From Rachicladosporium sp. CCFEE 5018 (taxonomy: Eukaryota; Ascomycota; Dothideomycetes; Cladosporiales; Cladosporiaceae), in assembly GCA_002077045.2 (NCBI GenBank), contig KZ111170.1, positions 234,122-298,121 on the forward strand: a DNA stretch of 64,000 bases, written 5' to 3'. Shown piece after piece: positions 1 through 11,309 of the stretch (position 1 is its first letter; every line of letters starts with the position of its first letter). Position numbers and translations under genes: made by a program. Under the pieces are notes generated by a model, which searched no databases, was not told where the DNA came from, and saw nothing but the letters and a program-made list of their open reading frames with translations.

Positions 1-564
1 CGAACACGGTTGCCACAGCTCCACGACAGCCAGTGTAAAAGCCAATGTTGTCCGCAAACGAGCGCTACTTGTGAAGGAGTTCATGAGGGCGACGGGGCTG
101 GACACACCGCCGGAAAGAAGCAGAGGTGACGTGGAGCGGTCCTATCATCTGCCAAATACTCAGCATGCTCCTATGTGCACTGGGACACTTACACATGAAC
201 GAATTCGCTCCTCCACGGGATTGTCGCAAGTCCCAGCGTGAGCGTCAGCGTTAAGCGTTGACGTCAAAGCAATAAGGACGGATGAGGTAGCCTCGAATGA
301 TACTAGATACACAGGGTATCAGAAGGTAAAGCAGCACTATCCGTATCCACAGAAGCCATAGGTGATAGCCCTCGAGCGTCCAGCAAATCACCCCCACCGC
401 GAAGATCAAGACTTTTCCGCATTCGCATGCTCTTCCTCTCCCTCCCACGTCTCCTCATCCCCAGCTGTCCAACGTTCCGCAGAGAACTTCGTCCGGAACA
501 GTCCCGCAAGAGCCATCCAGACGACTGTCCCCGTCACAGCCACAGCGGCCTTAGAATGCCAGCT
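1..564. other. intergenic, 3' flank of ILV5
   Basis: No supported gene. Short open frames on both strands lack homology or splice structure. The region lies downstream of the convergent-facing 3' end of the Ilv5 gene. Confidence 0.6.
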
Positions 565-1969
565 CTACGCGTTCTCAGGACGCAGCGACCGCACAGCCTT
601 ACCGGCGCGCCAGATCTCCAGCTCGCGAATCTCCTCCATCTCCTTCTCAAACGCCTCGCGGTAGTCCGGACGACCAGCATACTCCATAGTACGGCGCGTC
701 TCCTCGCCATCCTTGACGCTCTTGTACAGCTCCTGGAACAGCGGCTTCAAGTTGCTCTTGAACTTCGCGCTCCAGTCGATGGCGCCGCGGCGGGCGGTGG
801 TCGAGCAGGCGGCGTACATGTAGTCCATTCCGTTGGCGGCGATGAGCGGGTAGAGGGACTGGGTGGCCTCCTCGACGGTCTCGTTGAAGGCTTCGCTTGG
901 GGAGTGGCCGTTCTCGCGCAGGACCTCGTATTGCGCGAGGAACATACCGTGGATACCGCCCATGAGGCAGCCGCGCTCGCCGTAGAGGTCAGAGTAGACT
1001 TCCTTCTCGAAGGTCGTCTCGTACATGTAGCCTGAGCCAACAGCGACACCCATGGCGGTGGCCTTCTCGAGGGCTTTCCCAGTGACGTCTTGCCAGACGG
1101 CTACGGAGGAGTTGATGCCGCGACCCTCTTTGAAGAGGGTGCGAACAGTGCGACCGGAGCCTTTGGGCGCGACGAGGATCACATCAATGTCGGAGGGGAC
1201 CTCGACCTTGGTCTGGTCTTTGAAGACGGGGGAAAAGCCGTGGGAGAAGTAAAGGGTCTGCGGAAAGAGTCAGCGGGTGGCGCAGTGGAATAAGGGCGTC
1301 GCAAGCAAACAGACCTTGCCCTTGGTGAGCATGGGCTTGATGTGCGGCCAAGTCTCGGATTGTGCAGCGTCGGAGAGCAGGTTCATGATGATTGTGCCCT
1401 GCTTGATCGCCTCGTCGACCTCGAACAGGTTCTTGCCCGGTTGCCACCCATCTTGAATGGCCTCCTTCCAGCTCTGGCCGTTCTTCCGCACGCCAACGAT
1501 CACATTTAGGCCGTTATCGCGGAGGTTCAAGCCTTGGCCGTGACCTTGCGAGCCGTAGCCAATGAGGGCGAGGGTGTCGTTCTTGAAGTATTCCTGGTAG
1601 CTTTTGTTAGTCCCGCATCCAGTTTGGCTCTGTAGAACGCATGGTGAGGTTGAATGAGGCCAGTGTACTTACAAGAAGCTTGTCGCGTGGCCAGTCATCG
1701 CGCTCTGCACGCTGTTAGCAATTGACCTCCTGAACCCCCAAAGCTCAACGCTACGCACCAAACACCTTCTCCTTGTGCCCAGCAAAGTCAATCGTCTTTG
1801 CGCCTCTCGACTGCTGCTGGAAGGTCGCGGTCGCGGTCTTCGCTGCTGGCAGTAGGGAGGGTCTGCTCGCGGCATTGACAGCGGACACGAATGTCCTCTG
1901 CTGCACGCGTGGTGCGCTTAGCTGCTTCAACGAGCTGCGGAGAGCTCGGGATGCATTTTTAGAAGCCAT
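565..1969 (-). CDS. ILV5: ketol-acid reductoisomerase, mitochondrial
   Basis: Acetohydroxyacid reductoisomerase, the second common step of valine, leucine and isoleucine synthesis; it acts in the mitochondrial matrix and uses NADPH and Mg. Four exons are inferred: 1759-1969, 1673-1704, 1315-1593 and 565-1257, giving 404 residues, close to the ~395 of yeast Ilv5. Residues 1-60 are Arg/Ser/Ala rich with few acidic residues, as in a mitochondrial presequence. The Rossmann motif GYGSQGHGQG lies about residue 90, followed by the knotted C-terminal domain with SDLYGERGCLMGG and the end motif EIWRAGKAVRSLRPEN. Exon 2 is a 32-nt microexon encoding most of ERDDWPRDKLL; phases agree at all three junctions (phase 1, 0, 0). 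The start is the ATG before ASKNASRALR. The family match is very strong. Confidence 0.97.
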
Positions 1970-2953
1970 TGTGTCTTTCTTAGGGAGTGGAGAGGTGTTG
2001 CGATAGGTCTTATGCAGTGTATTGAATGTTTTGTGACTGGAGAAGACACTTTTCGACCTCGCATGCCCGAGATCGGCGGCTGCGGTCCGAGCTTGCCTGT
2101 CTCACGTTCATGGCGAGATCAAGTTGGCATGGCAGACATCACCACCCTTCCTTCTCTATTTCAGCAAGCGATACAGTCACTCACTGACATGTCCAGTTGC
2201 AGGAGGCGAAAAGCTGGAGCGCGGCTCGCCGACTGGATGATCTCGCCCGCAACAGCGAAACCAGCCGATGAGTCTCGCCCTGGCCCTCTCCCTTTAGTAC
2301 GCCAGCAGTAAGGAAGCATGGCATGTAGTGCAATGGAGCTCCCACTGTCTTGTTTCATCTCACAGTCATGTCTCGCGTTCTTCGCAGTTCCAATGTCAAC
2401 GCAAATCGCCACATTTGCTTCCCGCACACTGGCCAAGAAGTCAATAACCGGCCTCCACTCGCTGAGGGCTTCGTCACCTGGTACGCTCCGCGAGGAAGCG
2501 CTACAATAGCCCGCACAGCGGGATATTGGTCTCGATCCATTCGCACGGCGCGTTATGGTTAACTCGATGCGTCAATCCTATGCCATGTCACCGTGCTGTA
2601 CCTGCATATATCGCATACACGGCCCCAGCCGAGCCAGCTCCCTCTGCTTTGTAATGCACTCATTGGTTTCGTCCGGGACAGCAAAGCCCACTGAAGCAGC
2701 GTGCAGATGCACAAGAAGCTTGATGATCCTCGAGAGTGGAGCATTGACATAACTTCACCGGACATAGCTGATTGCATAATAGTCCTTCTCGCGCAGTTGC
2801 CCTCTTTGGGACATTCAGTGCAAGCTACGGTAGTCAGCTATGCCAACGCGAGGTCAAAAGGCCTGCTATGCGAATAACTATCAATTGCTCATTGACGATT
2901 CACCTAGCACTGTCCATCTCGCACACCTCTTCATCACTTCTTCCTTCGCTACA
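1970..2953. promoter_or_regulatory. divergent intergenic region, ILV5 / NmrA-like gene
   Basis: About 980 bp between two divergently transcribed genes, so it should hold both promoters. Several open frames cross it but none has recognisable protein sequence. I did not find a convincing TATA element or named binding site. Confidence 0.5.
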
Positions 2954-4066
2954 ATGGCCACCAAACTCGTCGTCGTCGTCGGCGCCACAGGCTCCCAAGG
3001 CAGCGCAGTGATCTCCTGGATCAAAGCCCACGAACCTACCTGGAGCATCCGGGGCTTGACTCGCAATGTCTCCTCCGACGCAGCCAAGGGCCTAGCCTCC
3101 AAGGATATCGAAATGGTCACCGCCAACTCCAACGACCTGGCCTCCCTGCAATCGGCGTTCAAAGGCGCGAACTACATCTACGCCTACACCGACTTCGGCA
3201 GCATCATGAGCGACTGCATGGGCCGCTTTGCCAAGGGCGAAATGTCACCGCCTATCGGACTGGAAGCTAACAAGATCGAGCAGCAGCATGGGCGAAATAT
3301 CGCTGACGCTGCTGCGGGCGTTCGAGGGCTGGAGAGATTGGTGTTCAGCTATCAGGCCAGTGTTGAGAAGTTGAGTCAAGGGAAGTATACCAAGTCTTAC
3401 CATTTCGAGGCAAAGGCGAGTATCGCGGAGTATATGCTTGGACTTGATGCTTTGAAGGGGAAGGTATCGTTGTGTCAGCTTGGGGTGTTCAACACGAATA
3501 CTATCAAGCTCCCGGACTTCTTCGGCATCCGCAAGGTATGTACTTCATACTACATGGCCATACCGCAGAAATGCTGATCAGACGCAGCAACCCGATGGCA
3601 CAGCCCTCTGGTCCCCTCCCCTAGCCGCTGAAACGCTCCTCCCCTGGATCGACATCGAAGCAGATCTCGGCAGCTACGTCACGGCTCTGATCGCCGCACC
3701 TCATGCGCCAATCGAGGTCTTGTGCGTGAGCGAGTGGCTCACAGGCCCCCAATGGCTGGAGCTCTGGAGCAAGCATACCGGCATTCTCGCGCGCTACGAG
3801 GCTTCCGATGGCATCCACCAGGCTGTGGAGCCGACTGGGATTGCGGAGCAGATGTCGCAGACGATGCGGTTCATGGACGAGTTCGGAATGAAGGTCCAGG
3901 AGCCGGGGGTGTTGATGCCGGAAGATGTGAGTTGTTCTTGTAGATATTGACATGATTGGGAGAATGCTAATGTGTTTGCTAGCTTGCGAAGGAAGGCGTG
4001 GCTGTGCAGCAGACGAAGGTGGCGGATTATATTGCGAGGGAGGACTGGTCGAGTATCGTTGGTTGA
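2954..4066 (+). CDS. NmrA-like NAD(P)-binding protein
   Basis: A 334-residue atypical short-chain dehydrogenase of the NmrA/HSCARG-like family; members bind NAD(P) and act as redox sensors or reductases, usually cytosolic. Exons are 2954-3535, 3588-3926 and 3983-4066, all joined in phase 0. The chosen ATG places the dinucleotide-binding motif VVVVGATGSQG at residues 5-15, right after the start, as is usual; an in-frame upstream ATG at 2840 would add an unlikely 38 residues. The YxxxK-type catalytic pair of classical SDRs is not obvious, consistent with NmrA. The second intron has a TGCTAAT branch-like sequence. The gene runs toward the Cys-rich surface protein gene and ends 65 bp from it. The substrate cannot be inferred. 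Confidence 0.88.
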
Positions 4067-4131
4067 TGAGAGCATGGCACAGAACGCGCGAGGAGGCAAT
4101 CTCGCGCCCGAGGTACGGAATTGGACAGCAT

Positions 4132-5797
4132 TCAGATCAGACACGCAATCAAAACAGCCAAGATGCCACTCAATCCACCTTTCATGCGCCCCGGACCCGT
4201 GAGTGCTCCCGCAGCAGAAGCAGCTGAGGCAGTCGCTGTCGACGACGCGCTACTCGCCACTTTTACCGTCCCGGAAGACCTCGTAGTGCTCGCCGTCTGC
4301 GCAGCAGATCTACTCGTCGAAGTTGACGGCGTAACCTTGACTTCATAGCTCACTGACACGTCTTTGTCGTTGGTCCATCCAAGGAAGTGGATGTCGCCGT
4401 AGTCCTCCTCCAGATCCACCGACGCAGTCGCTCTGCCGCTAGTGCTCAGTGCGCTGAAGTTGGCGAGATACTCGCCATCGTCGTCCACGATCGCGCCGGA
4501 GATGACGCTGCCTTGCGAGATGTCGTAGTCGAGGGTGTAGGTGCCTGGCGTGTCTTGGTCTTTGGTCAAGTCGATGAGTAGGGCGTTCTGGGAGCTGTGA
4601 TTCCGGAAGAGCGATGCAGCTAGGAGGGTCGTGTTGCCGCTCTGTTGCAGAACGCCATTGGGCTCAGCACGCTTATCGAGTCGCTTACGTAGATACTTCG
4701 AGCAGTCGATATTCTTCAACACGATCCGGTACTGCCCACCTCTGACCAAGTTGCCGAGTTTGATCTGCTCTGATAGCCAAGAGTTGTAGTATGTGCCCTG
4801 CCAGTCGTTCTGCCATGACGGAACGCACATGATGTTGGCGCCACTTCCGCCTTCATCTGTACTGGCAAAGGGGAACTCATCGCAGTTCGTGCCAGGTGGA
4901 CAGGTGATCCTGGTCGGCCCGGCACAGCCAGCAGCTCTTCGATTTGAAGCTTTCGCGCGCCGCAATGCTTGGCCAGTGTCTTTCTTTAGTGTCACGATTG
5001 CGGAATTCGGATCAGTAGTGGATGAGCTGCCAGCAGTGCCTTTGCACATGTTCTCGTAGATCTCATCGAGGAAGTCTTTGGCGTAGGGGAAGATCAAAGA
5101 GGGAACGCACTCCTCAGCGCAGAAGTAGTCGCCGTCCTCGTCTACGCAGCATTGCGCTTCTGGAACGCATTGAAGACTGTTACCGCAGCAAGTATAGCCC
5201 TCGTCTGCGCAGCCAGCGCCGTTAGCGCAGCATGTTTGGCCGACATCACAGACGCCGGAGCCGCAACACGTCTCGCCAATCCTAACGCACTTGCTGGATG
5301 CTGGGTTAGTGGTGGCATGATTCATCAGGGGCGGCGTGCGTACGAGCTATTCGGACAGCATGTAGACCCGTCGATACAGCTGCCCGAGCTGTCAGCGCAG
5401 CAGTATGAGCCCACCGGGGCGCAACTACTGGATGCCAGACAGCAGGTCTCGCCGATCGAGCAGCCGTGAGCGTTATCGCCTTCACAGCAGAAGGTGCCAG
5501 CTATGGCACAGTGTATGCCATCTGCGCACTGCGTCGCGTTAGTGTACTGTTGCGTCTTGATCAGGGATCCGATACTCGTACCGGCGTGGTGCCAGGTTCG
5601 CACTCGAGCGCTCTTGTGGTGAGGTTGTCTAGACTAGCTAGTGGTTCGAGGCTATCCAAGGCCAGGAAGCTGTCAACGAGTCGCTCCTGAGAAGCGAATG
5701 CCGAGAAGCTTGTGAGATGCTGCTGAGCTCCGGGATTATGTCCCAACGCGACGTTGAATGTCGTTGCGAATGCTATCGACAACAGGAACCTAGCCAT
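4132..5797 (-). CDS. secreted cysteine-rich protein with predicted GPI anchor
   Basis: A 520-residue putative cell-surface protein, not assigned to a named family. Exons are 5582-5797, 5344-5528 and 4132-5293 (phases 0 and 2). The ATG at 5797 gives a signal peptide (MARFLLSIAFATTFNVALG); an upstream in-frame ATG would bury it. Residues ~70-185 form a cysteine array with eight Cys-Cys pairs spaced about 12-20 residues (TFCC, ETCC, SYCC, STCC, ETCC, QTCC, YTCC, AQCC). A central domain follows (CAGPTRITCPPGTNCDEF, then a beta-rich stretch around 280-420), then a Ser/Thr/Ala-rich stalk and a hydrophobic C-terminus ending in ILAVLIACLI, as expected for GPI attachment. N-glycosylation sequons (NLT, NTT, NHS, NFS) are present. 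An outer wall or adhesion role is inference. Confidence 0.82.
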
Positions 5798-6657
5798 TAT
5801 GACCAACACCCTGTCGTAGATCACCGGTACAGTTACTAGCAGCAGCGGATCTAAACGAGTGGACGTCCTGTTCGTGTACATGTATTCATGCAAGACTGAC
5901 ATTCAGCGACGCGCTGAGGCCTGAGCGAACTCAGCCGTACAAGTACTACACTCATACAAGCCAGATGTGAATGGAGTCACAACATCGTGGCCTGATCGCC
6001 AGGGGGTCCGACACCTGTTGTACGCTGGATTGGGCGCAACTATTGGTTCCCCTCAAGCCACAAGTCTTGGGTGCACTTAACGAGTAGCTCGTCAAGGCAC
6101 CGGTGAGGCAGTGCTGATACAGCGCTGCATCACGCAGGACATGGTGACCACACTCCTGTCACGAGCCAGCATAGCTATCTCGGAATGCAGCAGGCGGTTG
6201 GTCTGCGCGTATCGAAGGCTAGATGGGAGCGTACTGGGCTGAGGTTGCGAAGCGAAGAGACTTCGAAGTGCACAACTGCGCGCCTCGGTGCTTCCGCCTG
6301 AGGCAGCAAGGCAACTTAAGTCGAACGAAAGGCGGCCTCAATCTTCTTAGCCAATTGAAGCGCTCTCAGTCCATTGCAACAAGGCGCACACTTGCTACAC
6401 GTAGCAATGCGACCACAAGTCTTTCTGCGCCTCATGCAAGGTGAGGCATGTCTGTGCTTACGGCTGTGCCGTCGTCGAGCACTGCACATATAGTGGTAGC
6501 CATTATTTCCTAAGTTCACTCTCCTCATCAGCCCGTACGTTACTCCGTCAATGCAACGCCGATTGCTCATAGTCATCATCCACCAGTGTGGTTCGTAGGG
6601 CTGTTGAAAGGCGACCTGGCTTTGAATCTGATCTACACAACTGGCTGCCACTCTGGA
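5798..6657. other. intergenic, divergent between surface protein and helicase genes
   Basis: No supported gene. It lies between divergent starts and probably contains both promoters. A minus-strand open frame at 6316-6813 overlaps the helicase start antisense and has no convincing protein character. Confidence 0.5.
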
Positions 6658-9187
6658 ATGTCCAAACCACCTGTCGAGGCCGGCACAACCGACAATACCG
6701 AAGCTACGACAGATGAGCACAGGCTCCATACAAAGCTGGCATCGCTTCTTCCTGATATTACATCTTCGAAGAAAGCCTTCGATGTTTACGCACGACCCTT
6801 CATCCCATACCATTTCAAGTCAATCAACGATCTCCCAGCTGTGAACTATCCCAGCGAAGGCTTAACTTGGATCGAGTTCGAGGACTATGTGCGAACATTT
6901 GCTGGTTCAGCGTTCCTCCCTAAGGACTCCTCTGGAGTGAAGGTCGAGGATGCAGCTGCCAAGCTTGCACGAAGCGAGCTTTGCGCTGAGAACTACCGAT
7001 ACTACTTCTTAGATCTATTGGCACGTGAAGTCGATGCAGCGCGGGATAATTGTATAGAGCACGCACTATACAATGTGCCACTACAACGAGCGCGAAACGA
7101 CCCGAGACCGTTCATGTACTGGCTAGACGTGCCTGGGTTGACCGAGTCGACACTCCAGATCGAAGTTGGGGACCAAGTCTCGCTTCGCCAGCTTGGCGCG
7201 CAATATGCTCCAAACGCCGCACCCTACGGCACTACTATACAATATGATGCTGTGGTCTGGGGGATCCAGCGTAGTCAAGGCAGGGTCACTCTGAGGATCG
7301 ACAACCTCTTCTGGCAGTCCGGTCTGTTCAATGTCTCTTTCTCGGTGCAGCCTTTCCGGACCAAGGCACTGCACACTGCTGTTTCGAAGTCTCATATGTG
7401 CCTGTCTGACGATAGCGATGGCTGGCTGCGATCCATGCTGTTCCCACGGCCGACCGACGGTGTGATACAGCGATCACTGGGTAACGGAAGATTTGACGTC
7501 AAACCTATTGATCCGTTGCTGAACTATGAGCAGCTCAAGGCGGTGGACACTGTTGTGCACAGTGATTGGGGCACAGTACCATACCTGATCTCCGGTCCAC
7601 CGGGGACTGGTAAGACAAAAACGCTGATTGAGCTGGCGCTACAGTTTGCTCCGAAGCGATAGCGACGCACATCTCATACTGTGCGCGCCCAGTGATCCCG
7701 CATCGGATACACTGACCGCCCGGCTAATACCTCATCTTAAGCCAAGGGAGCTTCTGCGGTTGCACTCTCCTTCTCGTAGTTTCGCGGAAGTACCAGACTC
7801 CCTTCTACCTTACTCATGCATCGACAATGGCACGTTCAGCCTTCCATCATTGGCCGACTTGATGAGGTTGAAGATCGTGGTGGTCACTTGTCGTGACGCG
7901 GACATACTGAGTTCCGCACGAGTCAGCAATCGCGACCTGTTCCATCTCGAGCGGAGCATGATGGCGGCACTACATCCCGGCATGAAGTACCCTGGCAAGA
8001 AGAACGAGGTACCGAAGCTGCACTGGGCCGCTCTACTCCTTGACGAGGCAGCTCAAGCGACCGAGCCGGAAGCTCAAATACCCTTGAACGTGGTTGCACC
8101 ACCCTTGGGAGAAGACAATCGATATGCTACAGCCTCGCCACTGGTTGTCATGGCAGGCGATCAACACCAACTCGGGCCGCGTACCTCTTCCAAGATTCCT
8201 GCTCTCCAGCTCTCCCTCTTCGAACGCCTCTTCCAGCGCCCTCTGTATCGCGATCATCCCTTGGCACGCTCCTCCGGGACACAGCCTCGTCTCACTGCTT
8301 CAATGCTGCCCATGATACGCCCACCCTTCACTAACCTGATACGAAACTACCGCTCTCACACTGCGATCCTTGCAGTCCCATCGAAGCTCTTCTACAACGA
8401 TACACTCGAGCCCGAAGCCTCGAACACAGACTCACTGCTCTCGTGGTCTGGCTGGCACGGCGCTCGTTGGCCAGTACTCTTCGCTGTCAACACCGCTTCA
8501 GACGAGATAGAGCGAGATGGAGGCGGCTGGTACAATGTCCGCGAAGCCAATATGGCGATCACCTACGCCAGGTCTTTCCTTGCCGAACAGCTACTCAGTC
8601 AACGCGAGGTCTGCATCATGTCACCATTCGCCGCTCAAGTCAAGCTTCTACGTCGTCTCGCACGCGAAGCGAAGCTCTGGTACGTCAACATTGGTCCGCT
8701 CGAAGCTTTCCAAGGCCTGGAAAGTCGAGTGGTCATTCTATGTACCACGAGAACAAGGTATCGCTTCATCGAGCAAGACCTGGCGAAAGGACTCGGAGTG
8801 ATCCATGAGCGCAGACGAATGGATGTAGCGCTCACCAGAGCGAAGGAGGGATTGGTGGTCATTGGAAATGACGAAGTGCTCAGAAACGACGAGTGGTGGA
8901 AGGACTGGCTGGGTTTTGTGGCAAGGAACGGGCTGTGGGAAGCAGAGAAGGGTGCGAGCACCCAGAAGGGCTTCAGCTGGGGTGATGGTGAATCGCTCGG
9001 CAGGTTGGAGAAGAGGTTAGTGATGGAGGACAAGGCGAAGCGAGGAGAGCCGGGAGGGCACGCACGAGAGCTCGGTATCGGCCACGGCGCTGACAGCAGA
9101 CTGTGGGCGTCCGGTGTTGCGGTCGAGAACGCGCTGCGATCTCTTGAGCTCGTCGATGCGGTGGACGGGCACTCTGACTCTGCGTAG
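6658..9187 (+). CDS. Upf1/MOV10-like SF1 helicase, frameshifted
   Basis: Superfamily 1B helicase of the DNA2/NAM7/Upf1 type, an ATP-dependent RNA or DNA unwinding enzyme. The reading frame is split: 6658-7662 holds the N-terminal and beta-barrel-like part and Walker A (GPPGTGKT), while the frame covering about 7647-9187 holds Walker B with the Upf1-type DEAA signature (LLLDEAAQATEP), motif III (MAGDQHQLGPR), RNYRSH, the EAFQGLESRVVIL motif V and RRMDVALTRAKE motif VI. The shift sits at the TTT of 7645-7647: one T too many turns an expected LLRSDSDAHLILCAPSD into a stop 15 nt downstream. With one base removed the frame would be 842 residues with every motif in order. No GT-AG intron can repair it. 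It is either a sequencing error in a homopolymer or a recent pseudogene. The start at 6658 is a choice; an in-frame GTG-like extension upstream has no ATG support. Confidence 0.85.
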
Positions 9188-10013
9188 AGCCCCAAGACCT
9201 AGCGAAGTCAGAATAGGCTCCATGATGCACGTGTGCGGTCGCGTGCGCTCCGCGGCCTAGGATCGATAGACGTGAAGTTAAATTAGACTTCGACGTGTCC
9301 GGGGGAGTACGAAAGTCTCTCTGTACATCGCTGATACCTTCCGCGTGCTTGCGATTCACAAATCGTAAGCGAACACAGGATTCATGACTTCTAGATCACA
9401 ACTTGCAATCAATCTCGCATACAACCTCGTACCGAGACATGTTCCATCTCACCGGCACTTCTCCCGCCCTCCGAACAAGCTCATCCCCTGCACGATCCAA
9501 CGTCCAAGCTCTCCGCGAAAAGACACTTGACAGCTCGAAATTCGCTCCCGTCAGCCAATCGTGCCACTTCTGCACCGCACGTCCTGAAAGCCACCGCATT
9601 CCGAAGATACCGACGTCACGCCCCGGTACCTGACAGATTACCTACTACATACACCGGTGGATGGCGCGTGACCGCAGATGTAACGCTATCTTGTGGCTGG
9701 TTGGGGAGGAGATACCGTATCGCAAGCGCCCGGTATGGTGTCTGTCGGAGATTTGGTGAGATGTGCCGGATGGAGTGTGGTATTTGGAGAGTGAGTTTTG
9801 GGGATGATAGGGAGGTCTGTTGTTGATTCATCATTCACTCTCCTTTACGTACGTGAGAGGGATTACGCTGTGTTTGGTGTCGTGATGCTCTGTCCCGATC
9901 GGTGATCTCAGAGGGAACGCGCTGCACCTGCACAACGACCATCAGCACTATCGAACATAGCGGGAAGTTCGCGCTTATCTGGACATCGCGATATCGCAGA
10001 GCCGCATACATTC
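9188..10013. other. intergenic; possible small unassigned gene
   Basis: Between the helicase and the kinase. A plus-strand frame beginning with ATG at about 9438 reads MFHLTGTSPALRTSSSPARS and contains CHFCTARPESHRIPKIPTSRPG, with a possible donor at 9626 (GTACCTG) and an acceptor GACCGCAG about 50 bp on. I could not make the phase lead into a clearly better downstream exon, so it is not called as a gene. Confidence 0.3.
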
Positions 10014-11309
10014 ATGATGGCAGCAATCCAAGGCTCATCGCCGCCAGGTGCGAGACCACTGGCTTTGCGAACATATAGCGAAATGCCACCGGACGCGCCA
10101 GGCGTTGAGACGCACACGCGACACAAATCGACTTCGATGAATGTGCATCTCGCGAAACTCACAGTCCCGGTCAGCGAACGCGTCAATACGCCAACACGAT
10201 CAAGTCCGATCGCAAAACACCGCGGATCTCTGAGTCCGACCACACCGACGCCAATTCGAAGTATTCGCGGCTCAAGCGCGATCACGCCGCCGGTATCTCC
10301 GACGTCTCCAAGGACCAGCTGCGACACCTTGGACGATCAACCCGGTATCCTCCAATACGACTTCTCGAAGCTGGACTACGAGCTCTCCCGCGCGCGACAA
10401 CTCGGCTCAGGACTCTGGAGCAACGTCTACCTTGCCGAGCCCACGGCCCCAGCACCTCTATCGACCAGTCCGGACCTTCCAACGCCGCCTGTCACGCCTC
10501 AGAGGAGTCGAGAAGCGCCTTGTGCTGGCGTGTACGCCGTCAAGGTCCCGATCCGGAAGGATGCGATCAAGGTCTTGCACCACGAAGCCGAGATCCTGAC
10601 GTTCCTGCAGCGAGGAGACTGCGCATCGCAGTTCATCGTGCCCTTCCACGGCCTAGACCCACGCAGCAACGCTCTTGTCTGCGAAGCCGTGATCGGCGGC
10701 TCATTGGAAGACTTGACGAAACGACTCGGCCATATGACAGAAGTTTCGCGGCATCTGGAGCTTGTCTCGATATTCCCTAGGTTAGCGAGCGACCTCGTAG
10801 CCGGTTTGGAGTTCATTCACTCGGCGGGAATCATCCACGCAGACATCAAACCCGCGAACATCCTGCTAGATATCTCAGACCACTACAGCCTCCCTGCGCC
10901 CGTAATCCGAGCCCGCTACATCGACTTCTCCGCGTCCTTCCCCAGCACCTCCGCCCCACCCTCCTTCGGCGGCGCAGGCACATGGGATTACCTCGCCCCA
11001 GAACTCCTTCGCCCCAAAGCCGTCCCCTCCATGGCTTCTGACGTCTGGAGCCTAGGCATCACGCTGCTGTCCGTCATTATTCTGGGCTCGCCTTACGCGG
11101 CTGCTTGTGGCGGGAATTTGTTCATGCTGAGGGAGGCGGTCAAGACTGGAGATCCTTTGGGTTTCGCGAGGATGGATCCTGTGGCGCAGAAGCGGATGCA
11201 GGCTGTGCAGGAGTTTATTGATTGTTGTAAGATGGCTCTGTCGAAGGATGTGGGGAAGCGGGCGACGGCGGAGGGGTGGAGGGGGGGGATTGAGCGGAGG
11301 GGGTTGTAG
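10014..11309 (+). CDS. protein kinase-domain protein, non-RD type
   Basis: A single-exon 431-residue Ser/Thr-type protein kinase. The first ~115 residues are low complexity, rich in Ser/Thr-Pro sites. The kinase domain follows: glycine loop LGSGLWSNVYLAEP (about 132), the Lys of YAVKVPI (about 176), the catalytic loop IIHADIKPANILL (about 276), YIDFSAS in place of DFG, and the activation segment ending APELL, then SDVWSLGITLL. The catalytic loop has HAD rather than HRD, so this is a non-RD kinase; the catalytic Asp, Lys and Asn are retained, so activity is likely. An insertion of about 30 residues rich in Pro sits between the glycine loop and the VAIK-type Lys. It resembles small fungal Wee1/Mik-like or PEK-like kinases loosely, but I cannot name an orthologue. 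Two ATGs start the frame (10014 and 10017). Confidence 0.85.
   Translation: MMAAIQGSSPPGARPLALRTYSEMPPDAPGVETHTRHKSTSMNVHLAKLTVPVSERVNTPTRSSPIAKHRGSLSPTTPTPIRSIRGSSAITPPVSPTSPRTSCDTLDDQPGILQYDFSKLDYELSRARQLGSGLWSNVYLAEPTAPAPLSTSPDLPTPPVTPQRSREAPCAGVYAVKVPIRKDAIKVLHHEAEILTFLQRGDCASQFIVPFHGLDPRSNALVCEAVIGGSLEDLTKRLGHMTEVSRHLELVSIFPRLASDLVAGLEFIHSAGIIHADIKPANILLDISDHYSLPAPVIRARYIDFSASFPSTSAPPSFGGAGTWDYLAPELLRPKAVPSMASDVWSLGITLLSVIILGSPYAAACGGNLFMLREAVKTGDPLGFARMDPVAQKRMQAVQEFIDCCKMALSKDVGKRATAEGWRGGIERRGL

Noticed and set aside
6316..6813. 165-residue minus-strand frame with Cys-rich stretch
   Set aside because: It overlaps the helicase start antisense and lacks an initiation or splice context.
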